A stretch of 64,000 nt of DNA from Axinella damicornis (Eukaryota > Porifera > Demospongiae > Axinellida > Axinellidae). Of this stretch, positions 36,801-48,473 are shown piece by piece (position 1 is the stretch's first letter; each line of letters begins with the position of its first letter). The notes beneath the pieces were generated by a model that made no database searches, had not been told where the DNA came from, and worked only from the letters and a program-made list of their open reading frames with translations. The position numbers and the translations under genes are program-made. Where the stretch lies: assembly GCA_963931865.1 (NCBI GenBank), contig OZ007508.1:13700781-13764780 (forward strand), read 5' to 3'.

Positions 36801-39800
36801 CGACCGCTGAGATAGATCTTCTCACTGTGGTACAGGCCTGGGGTTGAATGGTGTGGGGAAAAGCTCCCAGATGGAATGGTCTAGCTAGATTCCGTTAATG
36901 GTGCTCGTGTGGAAATATAGAGGTCATTAGCAGTGGTTCTCAGCACCAAGTAAATAGCTATTTGCTAGACTGGAATGCAGAAAGTGACAAGTGCATCAGT
37001 AGTCAAAATGGAATACTAGGTGTTTGAGGCGCATGCGCCTACCGCTGTAATGTAGTCTCACTTGTTGAGGAGATCTCGCTGAAGTTTCCTCAGCATTAAA
37101 TCTTATGGAGTTGAATTTGTTGAGTGTAGTCATATAAACTGAACATTCTAAGCTGGCAGACATGTTCCCTAGCCAGTAATTATTGTCAGCTTTCAAGTGG
37201 CTAGTAAATTAGCTTGGTAACTGCAGGTCTTCCAAAGTCGTTGTACAAACCTTCAAATGTTGCAGGTGGGAGGGTTGACACACTTACACGCAAGACTCAC
37301 CCTAGATATAGACAAACAGATCATTCCTGTAGTGAGCATTTAACTTTTGTGGGGACTGCGTGAAAGCAATTAATGATGCACGATGTCGAGAGTGTAGATA
37401 GAAGGTGGAATGACACAAAAAGGTATGTGGCCAGTTGTATGGTCAAGGAAAATCTTTGCATGTACCGGCAGGACTGCACTCAGTACTATTCATCCAGTGA
37501 GCTACATGAGATTAAGGTTACGGGATACTCGTGCGCGCGCCGTGCAAAATGTATTGGGAAATGTATACTTAAGCTCGCTAACCAAGAATCTCTGCTACAA
37601 ACAGCGTGAGCAACTTGATTCTTGATGTGGAGGTATGCTGTCACAAGGTGCAGGGCATGACGGAAGCTTTTACCGATACGCTGTATAGCCGTGCAAAAAC
37701 GAGCAGTTCAGTTCACCAAAAAGCCGTATTTACCGCTTTTCTTGAGCGAGACAGCAGATAAATTTGCCAGGGATTATGCTATCAAAAAAAGCTTCCGTCA
37801 TGCCCTGCATCTTGTGATTGCACACCTCCACCGCCAGAATCAAGTTGCTCACGCTCTTCGTACCAGAGATTTTTGGTTAGCGAGCTTAAGTATTGATTTC
37901 CCAATACATTTCGCACGGCGCGTGCACGAGTATCCCGTAACCTTAATGCAGCAAAGGTCAATGATATACTTACACTATGCAGTGGCTACAGAAGGATGGT
38001 CTTGTGTTCAGATCTCAGAGTTCAGTCATCACAAATTTTAAACTTATATATGTATTTGTGTGCTGAAATATTTACACCACGAGTATGAACTTGTGGTGTA
38101 CGTTTTACATCAGCATTGATTGATCACTCAATACACTGCTCTGAAAATTAATACTGGCAGAAGTTTACCTTTATTTTGTGACTATAGGACATTAGTCTAC
38201 AATTGTTAGGTTTTGCATTATTAGCAGGCAGCTATTCATCTCTTGTAGTACAGAATATGAATATGGGCTTTGCTCTTCTGATACGACAATTTCCGGATAC
38301 TATTGATGGTTAATTTTAGGTCAGTTGATGGCATAGTTGATTACCGGTTTATCTCAGGGGAAGTGCTTTCCCTACCAGTGCTAGCGCACTACCGAGAGAG
38401 CTGAATCAAGAGCTTAAGTGCTTGTGATTGTGCTACTGCTTTCTGCAGGCCATATAGACCAAAGGAATTCTTAATTCGTACGAGCTCATCGCTAGTGTAC
38501 CTTGAAATACTGCATTGCCGCCTTGTATAGTAACTAATTGTATTTCTTTTTTCTCCCTCTTGTTCTGTAGGCAATATCCCTAATTGTGCCGGATGCAACC
38601 TTCCTATTGTGGATAGGTTTATCCTTAAGGTTCTTGATAAGCCGTGGCATGCGAAGTGCTTGCGATGCTTGGACTGTCAGAACTGTCTCAGCGATAAGTG
38701 CTACTCCCGCGACGGCCAGATCTTCTGTAAAGAAGACTTTTCAAGGTACGTAGGGTAAGCAAGGGAGAAGGATCGTCTCACAACCAGCCTAATTTATTAG
38801 TATGGTCTTTATGCTTCGAAGTTGGTTTATAGTGCAGTATTCAATCACTGTTTGCAACTTCAGTTTGTGATATTTGCCTCACTTACCTTAAAGATGTAGC
38901 ATATGTGCAGTGAAACCTCTATGATCAGGACACCATTGGGGGACAGTATTTGTCCAGTTGTCCTCTTTTCAGTGGTTCAAAATGTATTGGGACCTTGAAT
39001 ATTGTCCTTTTTAGAGAGGACTATTATGTTGCGTCCCTATTACGGAGAGTCCGCCATCAGAGGTTTCACTGTATTTACCTTGGTGGTAAACGTTCTGTCT
39101 TCTCGCTGGTCACCGCTGCTTGCTTTGATCATTGTTGGGTCACGTAATGTGTGCATCAATTGGGGTGAATGAAATGCTAGCTGTGTACACGCTGTCTAGG
39201 ATCGAGTCTATTGCTCTAAGTTTGACCGTAGTGGATGCAATCAGAGTCTGCTGAAGTATCACAAGGTGAGGGTAAAGCTTCAGTCATCATTCTAAAAAGG
39301 TACCAGGTGTACGGTTGCCACTTGAAGTGAACGTGAGCTTGTGCTTTGACGTTGGAAATCAAGGAATAAGTCACTTCCAAATGCAAGTGGTAGTTATTGC
39401 ATGGTGTGTTATTGCACAAATATTACTGCCGCAAGATCAAAGCAACATCAGAACAACATTTGTTGAAGTGTGTAGAGTTTATTTGGTCCATTGGAGGGGC
39501 AAATTTAGCACCATCATGTGTGCAGAGTTAGTTAATGGTCACCATGCACCTATTGGGAGTTGGAGTGAACGGTTAGAAGGCTGTGGACTCATACGTTATT
39601 GCTACAGGCTGCTGTACTGCCCGTATTGAAGAAACGTGTACCAGCACATCCTCACACTAGCACACTAACACATCCTCACACTAGCACATCCTCACACTAA
39701 CATCCTCACACTAGCACATCCTCACACTAGCACATTAGCACATAGCACATCGTCACACTAACACATCCTCACACTAGCACATCCTCACACTAACACATCC

Positions 39801-42800
39801 TCACACTAGCACATCCTCACACTAGCACATCCTTGCACTGGCACACTCTCAGTCACTCTCTGAACGCTCTGGCTCACTATGTTGCTACCACCACATGTCA
39901 ACGGTTCTCTTGTGTGGCTTTTCCCAAAGCCACATAAGAACTCCCTGAATAGGTGTTGCTAGGTACCTAGGTCTCATTTGACTGGTGTAGATTAGTTTTA
40001 GCTTTGCATGCATGGTGGAATAGTCCACACTGTCCATAAACTCAAAGTAATTTTCCAGCTTCCAACCTTCTCCGTATTTGTAATGCTGTGTTCTCGTTCA
40101 TTCTTCGTCAAGTGTACAGTACTTCCACTAGATGCACATGACAGATTTCCAAACCCTTCTCAAAGCTGCAAACCAGCATCTTAGTTTGCGTACTGTTAGG
40201 CAGTTATTATGCTACCACTGGTATTTGTATTATGAGACCTCATTGTATTTGTACGGCTGGATCATGACCATTGTCCTTTGTTATGGAGTTAATTCCCTGA
40301 TCTGGGCATCTTTTTTCTCCAGTGTTATGTTGCCGAAACACTGTTATGTTATCATCCTCCCACATGCCACCAATAGTATCAACCAATAGTACACTTAGTA
40401 CGTGCCTGGATCTAACCTGTTGCATTAAAAGGGTGTCCGTACAGACATCACACTCTTTGTGTAATTGGGAAGATCCTGTGTGGAAAATAGGGCTGTTTGC
40501 TTTGCAGGTATGAAGAAACCTATACCTTTCACATGCCAATTTACGCCCCAATTTGCTAATATTGTGTTACTGCATTGTTTTGGTTGCCCTGGCTGCACTG
40601 TCAGCCAATCAAAATTTCACACCTAATAAAATGGGCACTACTACTACTACTATCTGGTACAAAGTGTCATGTGTACTCCTCACCGCATGCCTTCTGATCT
40701 GTTTTCCTTAATGATATTATTATTCACAGTAACTTTATCAATGTCAGTGTACTAACTGTTAGTGGTGTCTACTGTACCCTCTGCGCCACAGTGCGAACAT
40801 GTGACCAAGCCAAGTGTGACCAGCCGCCCGACTTACCTGGACTTACCTGCACCGCACCTGCATCGCCAGGCCCAGCTATATACAAAGCTGTGATAGAATT
40901 ATTGTCAATGGGTGGTTAATGTATGTCACCTTCAACAACTAACTTTGCTGGATCAATGAGGGCTGGTAGTTAAGGATTAAGCCTTGTTTATGCAGGATGC
41001 CCTTCTGGGTTCAGTACTATATTAGTATCAGGCTGCTTACACCTGACCTGATCACCTTTGGACCTGGTGTCACATGAGCACGCTATCCACTTGTAATCTT
41101 GTTGACAGATGAAATCATATGTTTATTCAGGGTGAATAGGTGGGATGGTTGAGTTGCTTCCTTTCTGATGAAGGTCATAGACCAATCCGTGTGGTATGCA
41201 CCAGTTGGGTGATCTGAGTAGTAGATGGGCTTGCTTTTCACATAATATTTTGTCTTTCTCCCATAATTATGCACACAATTTAGGCGTTTGGGCATAAGGT
41301 GTGCTGGATGCAACCAGCCCATGTGGTATGCACCAGTTGGGTGATCTGAGTAGTAGATTGGCTTGCTTTTCACATATTTAATATTTTGTCTTTCTCCCAT
41401 AATTATGCACACAATTTAGGCGTTTCGGCACAAGGTGTGCTGGATGCAACCAGCCCATTCCACCAACACAGGTGGTTAGAAGAGCGCAGGATAGTGTCTA
41501 CCACTTACAGTGCTTCGCGTGCTTCATTTGCTCAAGACAGCTCTCTACTGGCGATGAATTTTACCTCATGGATGATAAGAAGTTGGTCTGCAAGGCAGAC
41601 TATGAAGCTGCAAGGGCCAGGGGTGAGTATTCACATGTACTGTACGGTGTGCATATACATCCGTGTTCTACATACACACCTGCATGTGTACATACATTCA
41701 TGGATCCAGACCGTTTAGATGGCTAAACTTAAAAACACATATATTCCTTGAGATTGTCAGTTCTGTTTGTTCGTATTTGCAATGTGATGGTGCCATGGTA
41801 CACGTATTGCATCTAGTAATTTGTTGTTGATTCTGCATGGGCCTTGAAGGCCTATTCTTGGTGCATATACTTGACTTGCAAAACCAGCATGGGTTAGCCT
41901 CGTTCCCAGGCCTCTACGCCCAGCTTTTGTCGCTTGCAGTACGAAAAGCGGGGGGAAGGCCTAGATGTGTTTCACACATGAATCGTGCCACGACCATCAT
42001 AAAGCGTCATCCGTTTAAGACCATGACACCCTAGTACAGTAGCTACGATTGACAGGTCAACGGCCAGAAGAGAGCCACACTGGCTTATCCTAGCTGAAAG
42101 TCTTACCTTCAAAGTAGTGCTGAGCTGCAACTGTTGTACTTTCCAGAGTGATGGCTCACTGCATGGAGTGAACAGTATAAAGAGCTTCCAAGTTGTAACT
42201 TAGCCATCTCTTGTTTCAAATCGAGGTATGTTGTATAGGTAGGACCTGCCTCTCATCTGGAGTTTGTCTGGTGTCTGTAGCATCAGGTGATACTGTGAAT
42301 ATGTATCAACGGAATCTGTAACGTCAGCACATCACGTGTGAAACCCGTCCAGGCCTCCCCCCACTTTTCGTACTGCAAGTGACAAACACTGGACGTGGAG
42401 GCCTGGGAACGAGGCTAGCATGGATCATGCCATGGGTCCACCATGCTGATTACAAGACATAGAATACCGAAATGTTCTTTTGATGGCAATAATCGAACAG
42501 GATAGTGATTACCACCCAAAGAGAAGGTATTGGAAGTTGCTTCTTAGGGAGCCAATATCTGTTTGCTGTGAGAATTGTCAAGCATGGAAGCTTCTGTTTT
42601 CTGCACAGGGATTTCTAAGCCACTTGGGGTGTCTAGTTAGGCTGGTATGCTGGCCAACCCTTTATTGAACCTGCTAAACAGCGCTTTATTCAACATGGCT
42701 TTATTTAGCTTGCTGAACAAGCAGTTGGGCTGTATGGAGTTAGGAGTTATCCTACATACCAACACCTACAATTTGTGTACTTATTTGAAATTCATTAATT

Positions 42801-45800
42801 TGGCACATGCTTGGGTGTCACATACCACCCAATCAATGAGGGGGAGGTGTGTGCACATACCACCCAATCAATGTGGGGGAGGTGGAAAGAAATGGCGCCA
42901 AAGGCGCCCAAAGGTCACATGCTGTGAACCTGATGCCCAAAGCTGTTGTGCTTTGTGCTGGCTAAAAACCTTTATGAAAAAGTTGAGTTACTTTATTGTG
43001 GGAGCTATTTGTGGCTTCTACACTTAAACATGTAGCTTGTGGCTTCTACCCTATTGGGTCCTACAAGGTGTCAAATTTTGATGAAGGGTGTAGGAGGGTA
43101 GGTTCCTATACTACTAGTCCCCACCTCGGAAAGAAACTTCGCTAATGGCTGTCTAATGACTGTCTACCGTCACTGCACTGGGCTGGTGGGCAGTCATATT
43201 TGTATGTACTGAGAATCACTTTTGTGAGACTCACTTGCCCGATGCATCATTATACTGTATTAACCTGGACCCACAACACACATAGTAATGCTATAGCAAC
43301 AGTGAATATGTGACCTCAACTCATACCCTGTGTGCTGTGGCTTCCCATATGTGATAGCGCAGAACAAGCTTATGAGGTGATCAAGTAGCCGGAGGAGTCA
43401 TTCTCATCCAATGCTGGATACCTTCAGAAGATGCTGGATAGCATTATTCAGTTTTGCTCGTCAAAATGAATGGGCCCAAGCTAATACTAATCATTATCCC
43501 ACAGCTGTGGACTTGCTCCATTGAAAATGTATGGAGAGCAACAGTGGAATATGGGGCGGTATTACACTCCCCTTACACTCCCCGTATTCCACTCTTCCTG
43601 AGGATATGAAGTTTACACTGGTCGTGTTTTCATGTAAACAGTACGCAGACATAGTGGCTGCATGTTCGAGTCACAGTACGCGTACAGTGTATAATATAGC
43701 GCTGGAACCAGGTACCGGTACCGGACTCAGAGAAATCGACGTTCGTGGTCAAAGGAGTTCTGTGCCTGGTAAGTCGCTCAAAGACGGTCCTAAAACGGCA
43801 GTGTCTTGTTGGTGTTCAAGCAAGAACGAGCATTGCCAACTACTACTAAAGCGACGAGTACTGGCGCCTTAGTGTCGGGGCTGGCAACTACAATAGCTGT
43901 AGGATAAATACATTATTTACCTGGTACTGGGAAACATCACTCGTCTGTTACCGTATTGTCACTCGTGCCTGCAGAACTCGTGCAATACGGCAACAGACTC
44001 ATGATATTTCCCAGTACTCGGTAAATAATCGCAACCCCTAAAGGTGAGTGAGTCTCCTTATGCAGGGCAACAAAAGGGATTTTTAGAGCAGTCCACCGGT
44101 CATTACCCTGTGTGCACATGTGCAGCAAGTAGTAGAGTGACTTCTGTCTGTCAGTATGTCAGTCCGTGGACGCAAAAATGAGCAGTTTCGGTGGAATATG
44201 AACGCTTTCAGCCTTTTATGGCAATGTGTAATTTGCACGTACCTTTGAAACGACAGTCATACAAAGAGAAGAGCTGAGGGTTTCACTCTCAGTTATCGAA
44301 CAAAACCACACCTCGATTTCAATATTATGGTAGGCCAAGCTTGATTTAATGATGTCGGTGCAGCATGGACAGTAAGCCTGGGAACGAGGCTATACAGACG
44401 GCATGTCGAGCATTGCTGCATGCCAACAGTGCACGGAGTTAGTGTTCGCGTTGAGCATTGCTGCATGCAAACAGTGCAAGGGGTAAGTGTTCTACTGGGC
44501 ACTTGTTTTGTGGTAGCATGTATATAGCATGTTTTGTGGTAGGGTAACCATGACTCCCAGTTTAAAGGCACACCAACTTGTCACTTTTACTTGTTTACAC
44601 ATTCTCATGCAGCTTAGGATTGCTCCGCTTTGAAGCTTTGCCAGGTGTGACCTTGAGAGTGAAATCAGCTTCCTGTTTTCAAGTGGGCTTTTTACCCAAA
44701 CACGTGGCCTATAGGTGACTTCACTGCAGCAGGCGGCCCTTCACTGCAGGCAGCCGTGTCCTCTATGGATTCTCTTTTCTCTTGTGTTGTGGTGACTGCT
44801 GTATGGTACTGTGTTCTCTCATGTAAATGAGCAGCAACATGCTCAGTTGAGTTGGAGCACCTGTGTACCCGTGACATGAAGCTATTCTAGTGACTTTGGC
44901 TGTAATTGATTTTAGATAGTGCAACATTCCTGACCTGTTATGCAATCTAGAAGGTGTTAAGCACTCCCACTTGGGCTTTAATTAGGGTCTTGTGGTTTCC
45001 TTTTAAGGAGGAAGTGGGCAACGGCATGCAACTCGGCCTTTTTCTTATGAATGGGATGTTGTTGTTTTTTATAGGCATACTCCATGTTTTTTCTTAGCTA
45101 CGTACTGTAACATGATATCACTTGATAGCGTGTGAGATATTGAGTAGCATTACGCCTTTGATCTATGTTCCTTTCACTAAGGGAGTGGAATCCTATCAGG
45201 TGCAGTTCAGCAAAGTGATTATGACTTGGTGCTGCTGATATCATAGTGTCTCTGGGTATATGTTATGTGGGGAGGACCAGATGCTTTCTTGTCAGTATAG
45301 TATGCATTACCTTACGGTAGCTGACGTCAGCCTACTGTGCAAACAAACTGGATTGGTGGTCATTAAAGGGTTAAGGTTCAAGTAGTTTCATACCTTGGGT
45401 AATCAATTCTTTGTACACTTGGAATTCTAGAACATTTTTAAGTGAAGTACTTGGGTTCTGTTGTGATAGTACGTTTTTGTTCATTTAAGGTGGTATAGAT
45501 CAATGCCACTGCAGTAATACAGTGACAAAGGACACCTGAATTAAGGACACTCGTATCAATTAGATATTGAGGACACCTTGCTGGTGATGTTTTGGGCCCA
45601 ATGTTCGTATTAGAGGAGTTCCTGAGTTGTTGCCTTTCTGATTTCATTTGCAACTATAATCATTTCACATGACATTGTGTATTACTTCTATATGAAGACA
45701 TATGCAGGTTTTTTGCATCTTTACCCTCCTGGGTAGGGGAAAATTTGTGCCGCGTATTGTAAATAAGTAATTAATTAACGTTTGACGTTTGACTACTTTA

Positions 45801-48473
45801 GGACTGGCCTACAAAGATTTTGAATACACCGTCGTGATCGCTATCATGCAGTGACACAAACATACAATGTTGGTGCTGAAACTCACCTTGAGATAGAAGC
45901 GTTTTGTCGTGCCGTCGGCCGCCATTGCTCGAGCTCTCTCTTCAACTTTTGTTGCCAGTACAGCTCTTACGAAGGCCCCACAAAGATTCTGACAACATAG
46001 CCGTGATCACTGGCGTTCACTGTGCTTGCATGCCGAAACTCACCGTGCTGGTGAAGTTGTGAGCGCTGTATTATTTCTTGTCTTCCTTTAGGTAGCCATT
46101 CCTTCATATAACAGATGTACTTCCGGATTACCTCAGTTGTTCCAGCTGGCTGCCTTTCGAGCCAAAATGTTCTGTCTTGTTCATTGTCTGCTATGTCCAT
46201 GCTCTATTAAATTGACTGTTGTACTTTTGTAAGGATCAATTTCGAGGGGCAACCGCACTCCTGGTAGCCGTTGCAACTGGTTGCAACTCGTTGGTAGCGC
46301 AAGCCAAGTATTGCAGCCCATTCCAATTAACACGAATGTCACGTGAGGACCATGCTCAGTCGATCGAGTCAGCAATGGCAGCACTGTAGTGATTGGCTTG
46401 TTATCTTCTTAGTGTATAATTATAGTCTTTCTCATTTCACATAACACATGTACTTGCTCAGTTGTGCCAGCTGCAACTAAAGAAGACCACCGACCCAAAA
46501 TGTTCTGTTGTTTGCTGTCTACGTTCAACTTCTGAATATCGCTACACAGCATGCGCAGTGAGCCTATATCGGAGAATGCCACTCATCAGAGAGTGCATTG
46601 CTGTCCTCCGTTTAGAGATGACCAAGGAAATGTTGAATTTCTGACCGGTAATCCGGAAGTATGGCCGGAAGTATGGCCAAAGAAAATACAAAACCCATGC
46701 ATATAGAATGATACTGCCTAACAGTCCATCAACGTACCTTAGAGTATGCAGGAGTCGAGAAACAAAGTGGCTGATTTCATCATCTTTTCTGTCTCATAGC
46801 TAATGCAATCCTTGAGCAATAGTAACATCGCTTTTGCTGTAGTAGACTCTGAACACTGGCAACAGCTGTGGTTATAGCTATTTACGATGTGTCAAGACTC
46901 TAACATGACAACATTTTGAGGCAATGAACTTTGGGAGTGACATTGTGCATGCGTTGTTCACATTCAAACGCTCATTACGTTCTTTGTTTGTGATTCTTGT
47001 GTTCAAAGTGCTTGCTTTGTCAATCTGTTGGCTCACCGCTAGGAGGAACTCTACCAACCTGTGGTTCTTGTCTGGATCTATCGTGACTGTTCCATTTTGG
47101 AGGTGTGGCTTTCTTGTCATGACAGCTACAGTGCTGGACATGTACCCTCAGAATATTTCTGACTGGAACAACTGACTGGAAAACAGAATGAAACATCTGA
47201 TTCAATGCCTGTTGCAAGAGAATAGGTTCCCTGTCCAGTCCATCGTCACGGTGTCATCATGGAGATGCATGCAGCTCTCCTGATTAACAAAAAAAAATCT
47301 GACATGAAGGTATACGTCCAGTACTCATACCCGACTTTGCACCTACCTTCACTAAGGTGCGCATTTCGTGTGCTCTAAAAACAAGAACCAAAACAGTAAT
47401 TTTGTCTGATAATTCTTAGTGATGGCCTATCGTGCTCCACATTTCAAGGAACAAGAAGAAATGTCATTGCCCCTAAATTCATGAATGGGATGGTGCTGGA
47501 CATAGGTATTGGCATTTTCCCTTGTTTCTTTGATGTTGTAATATCAAAAGTACAGCATTTCTCAGTCATCTGTGAGCAAACTTTGAAAACTGTACTCACT
47601 CATGCACACACAAAACAGACAGCAACCAGAAGAGACCTCGTACAACCATCACTGCCAAGCAGCTGGAATCCCTCAAGGTCGCCTACGTGACCAGCCCCAA
47701 ACCATCGCGCCATGTGAGGGAGCAGCTTGCTCAAGAGACCGGCCTGGAAATGCGTGTTGTCCAGGTCTGGTTCCAAAACCGCCGTGCGAAGGACAAAAGA
47801 ACAAGGAAAGATGACGATACCCCCACTAGCCCTACAGACGACATTGGTGATAAGAGCCTTGGTTCGCTTGATTTTGTTACACCCAACCAGAGCTACCAGA
47901 TCGATGACGGTGATCAGAGTTCCAATGCCTCCTTCCAGGGCCAGGTGCAGACTCAAGGTGTGTGTGTGTAGACTTCTGATTGATAAGCTTTGATGGCTTC
48001 ACACAATACTAACTCTCTGCCTACCCAATTCCCTTCTGGGAAGAGAAGAAATAAGAGAACTGGACAGCAACTTAAATAATCCTCGACTTCCTATGTGTCT
48101 TTTAATTTTTGTAGCATTGTCTGATACATCCTTCATAGTGTTGAATGTATGGTCTACAAATTATTCCTTCAGACACTAGGAATTATATATCAGAAGGCTG
48201 TCCAATTATCAAGTATAATATTGGCCTCGGAATCCGCTGCATGGGCCAACCCCCAAGAATGCAAGGCATGCTTTAGCTAGCTAATTCTCAGTGATGAATG
48301 TAGATGTAGACTTACCTTTTAGCATGATTGTCTGGACTAGTTCATTGCCATTGTTCTCCCCAAGTAACTGTATACCTCCCTCCTCTTCAGGTGACATAAC
48401 AGCAGGAGACACAGACCAGCTCTTCCTGCAGCAAGCACCTGGTACTGTCTCACACACAACCACTACGGCTTGA
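33666..48473 (+). CDS. Lhx3/4: LIM-homeobox transcription factor, Lhx3/4 class (complete, six coding exons)
   Basis: A nuclear DNA-binding regulator of cell-type specification. The coding exons are 33666-33810, 33895-33945, 38571-38745, 41420-41622, 47619-47957 and 48391-48473. Every intron is GT-AG, all phases agree, and the sum is 996 bp, or 331 residues plus stop. An in-frame TAA at 33639 precedes the chosen ATG. Residues 1-66 are low-complexity with a five-histidine run. LIM1 has zinc ligands C71, C74, H92, C95, C98, C101, C118 and D121. LIM2 has C130, C133, H152, C155, C158, C161, C181 and D184. The homeodomain is about 195-254, with R5, W48, F49, Q50 and N51 in place. The stretches [13 protein letters not shown] and RHVREQL fit the Lhx3/4 class better than Lhx1/5 or Islet. 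The tail after the homeodomain is only about 77 residues, shorter than in vertebrate Lhx3/4, and lacks the conserved block that follows the homeodomain there. Class assignment is from remembered family sequences; the exon structure is read directly. Confidence 0.93.
33895..33945 (+). CDS. Lhx3/4: Lhx3/4 exon 2 (proline-rich linker)
   Basis: A 51-bp exon between the acceptor TTGTTTTAG and the donor GTGAGTTG, phase 1 on both sides. It encodes a proline-rich linker ([12 protein letters not shown]). It is supported by phase agreement with exons 1 and 3 and by strong splice sites. Confidence 0.82.
34878..35217. mobile_element. Inverted-repeat element in Lhx3/4 intron 2
   Basis: A 340-bp element with arms of about 100 bp (GCAAGAGTGTATAATAATAA and its complement), flanked by ATGAA (34873-34877 and 35218-35222). 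The interior has an ATG frame (35011, [11 protein letters not shown]) that ends in a good donor TCAG|GTAAGA. Confidence 0.82.
35345..35590. mobile_element. Interior fragment of the TAGCCTCG family in Lhx3/4 intron 2
   Basis: Carries GTCGCTTGCAGTACGG, CTCAGAACAGCAAGAAGAGC and AAAGGTACCAGGTA, but neither terminal end. Confidence 0.75.
37516..37942. mobile_element. Fold-back element flanked by TTAA in Lhx3/4 intron 2
   Basis: A 427-bp element with arms of about 150 bp (GGTTACGGGATACTCGTGCG and its complement), flanked by TTAA at 37512-37515 and 37943-37946. TTAA target duplication is typical of piggyBac- or Kolobok-like transposition. No transposase frame is present. Confidence 0.85.
38571..38745 (+). 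CDS. Lhx3/4: Lhx3/4 exon 3 (LIM1 domain)
   Basis: The acceptor follows a pyrimidine tract (CTCCCTCTTGTTCTGTAG) and the donor is GTACGT. The exon carries the whole first LIM zinc finger pair, from NCAGC to FCKEDF. It ends in phase 2. Confidence 0.95.
39642..39850. repeat. Tandem repeat ACTAGCACATCCTCAC in Lhx3/4 intron 3
   Basis: About 200 bp of 16-18 bp units alternating CTAGCACAT and CTAACACAT. Confidence 0.93.
41191..41457 (+). repeat. Tandem duplication of the LIM2 exon start and its acceptor
   Basis: Two adjacent copies, offset about 132-136 bp. Each runs from GTGGTATGCACCAGTTGGG through TTTCTCCCATAATTATGCAC to the acceptor and about 39 bp of exon 4. The upstream copy (acceptor AG at 41282-41283, pseudo-exon from 41284) would read [13 protein letters not shown] and then TGA. 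It is therefore a decoy or relic, not a usable exon. The downstream copy is the functional exon 4. Confidence 0.9.
41420..41622 (+). CDS. Lhx3/4: Lhx3/4 exon 4 (LIM2 domain)
   Basis: Acceptor ACAATTTAG and donor GTGAGT. It carries the second LIM domain, including [15 protein letters not shown] and TGDEFYLM, which match the Lhx3 class closely. A degenerate copy of the acceptor and exon start lies 136 bp upstream. Confidence 0.95.
41895..42417. mobile_element. TAGCCTCGTTCCCAG element in Lhx3/4 intron 4
   Basis: A 523-bp copy with both inverted ends (TAGCCTCGTTCCCAGGCCTC; GAGGCCTGGGAACGAGGCTA). Its interior differs from the 11193 and 14098 copies. Confidence 0.82.
43912..44029. mobile_element. 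Short hairpin element in Lhx3/4 intron 4
   Basis: ATTATTTACCTGGTACTGGG at the left is complemented by CCCAGTACTCGGTAAATAAT at the right, 47-bp arms with a 24-bp loop. Confidence 0.78.
45790..46180. repeat. Two adjacent copies of a dispersed repeat, in Lhx3/4 intron 4
   Basis: Copies near 45795-45935 and 45965-46090 share ACAAAGATTYTGA, GTGATCRCT and GAAACTCACC. Further copies lie at about 60990-61125 (+) and 53530-53700 (reverse). On the - strand, GAAACTCACC reads as a donor (GGTGAGTTTC) after a short frame in each copy. Confidence 0.55.
47619..47957 (+). CDS. Lhx3/4: Lhx3/4 exon 5 (homeodomain and start of the tail)
   Basis: The exon begins after CACACAAAACAG, an acceptor with a poor pyrimidine tract chosen because it restores phase 1. 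It contains the complete homeodomain ([11 protein letters not shown] to [13 protein letters not shown]) and then an acidic, serine- and threonine-rich tail. The donor is CAAG|GTGTGT. If the intron is retained, translation adds only GVCV before TAG at 47969. Confidence 0.94.
48391..48473 (+). CDS. Lhx3/4: Lhx3/4 exon 6 (C-terminus and stop)
   Basis: A strong acceptor (CCTCCCTCCTCTTCAG) opens a frame in phase with exon 5 that ends ...SHTTTTA and TGA at 48471. It is supported by the splice site and the phase, not by homology. No AATAAA was found in the next 250 bp. Confidence 0.7.

Noticed and set aside
37691..38041. 116-codon + strand frame
   Set aside because: Mostly the right arm of the TTAA fold-back element, also open in the inverted left arm; no domain seen.
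41284..41322. Second LIM2 exon suggesting alternative exons
   Set aside because: Only the first 39 bp of the exon are duplicated and the frame stops soon after, so it cannot encode a LIM domain.
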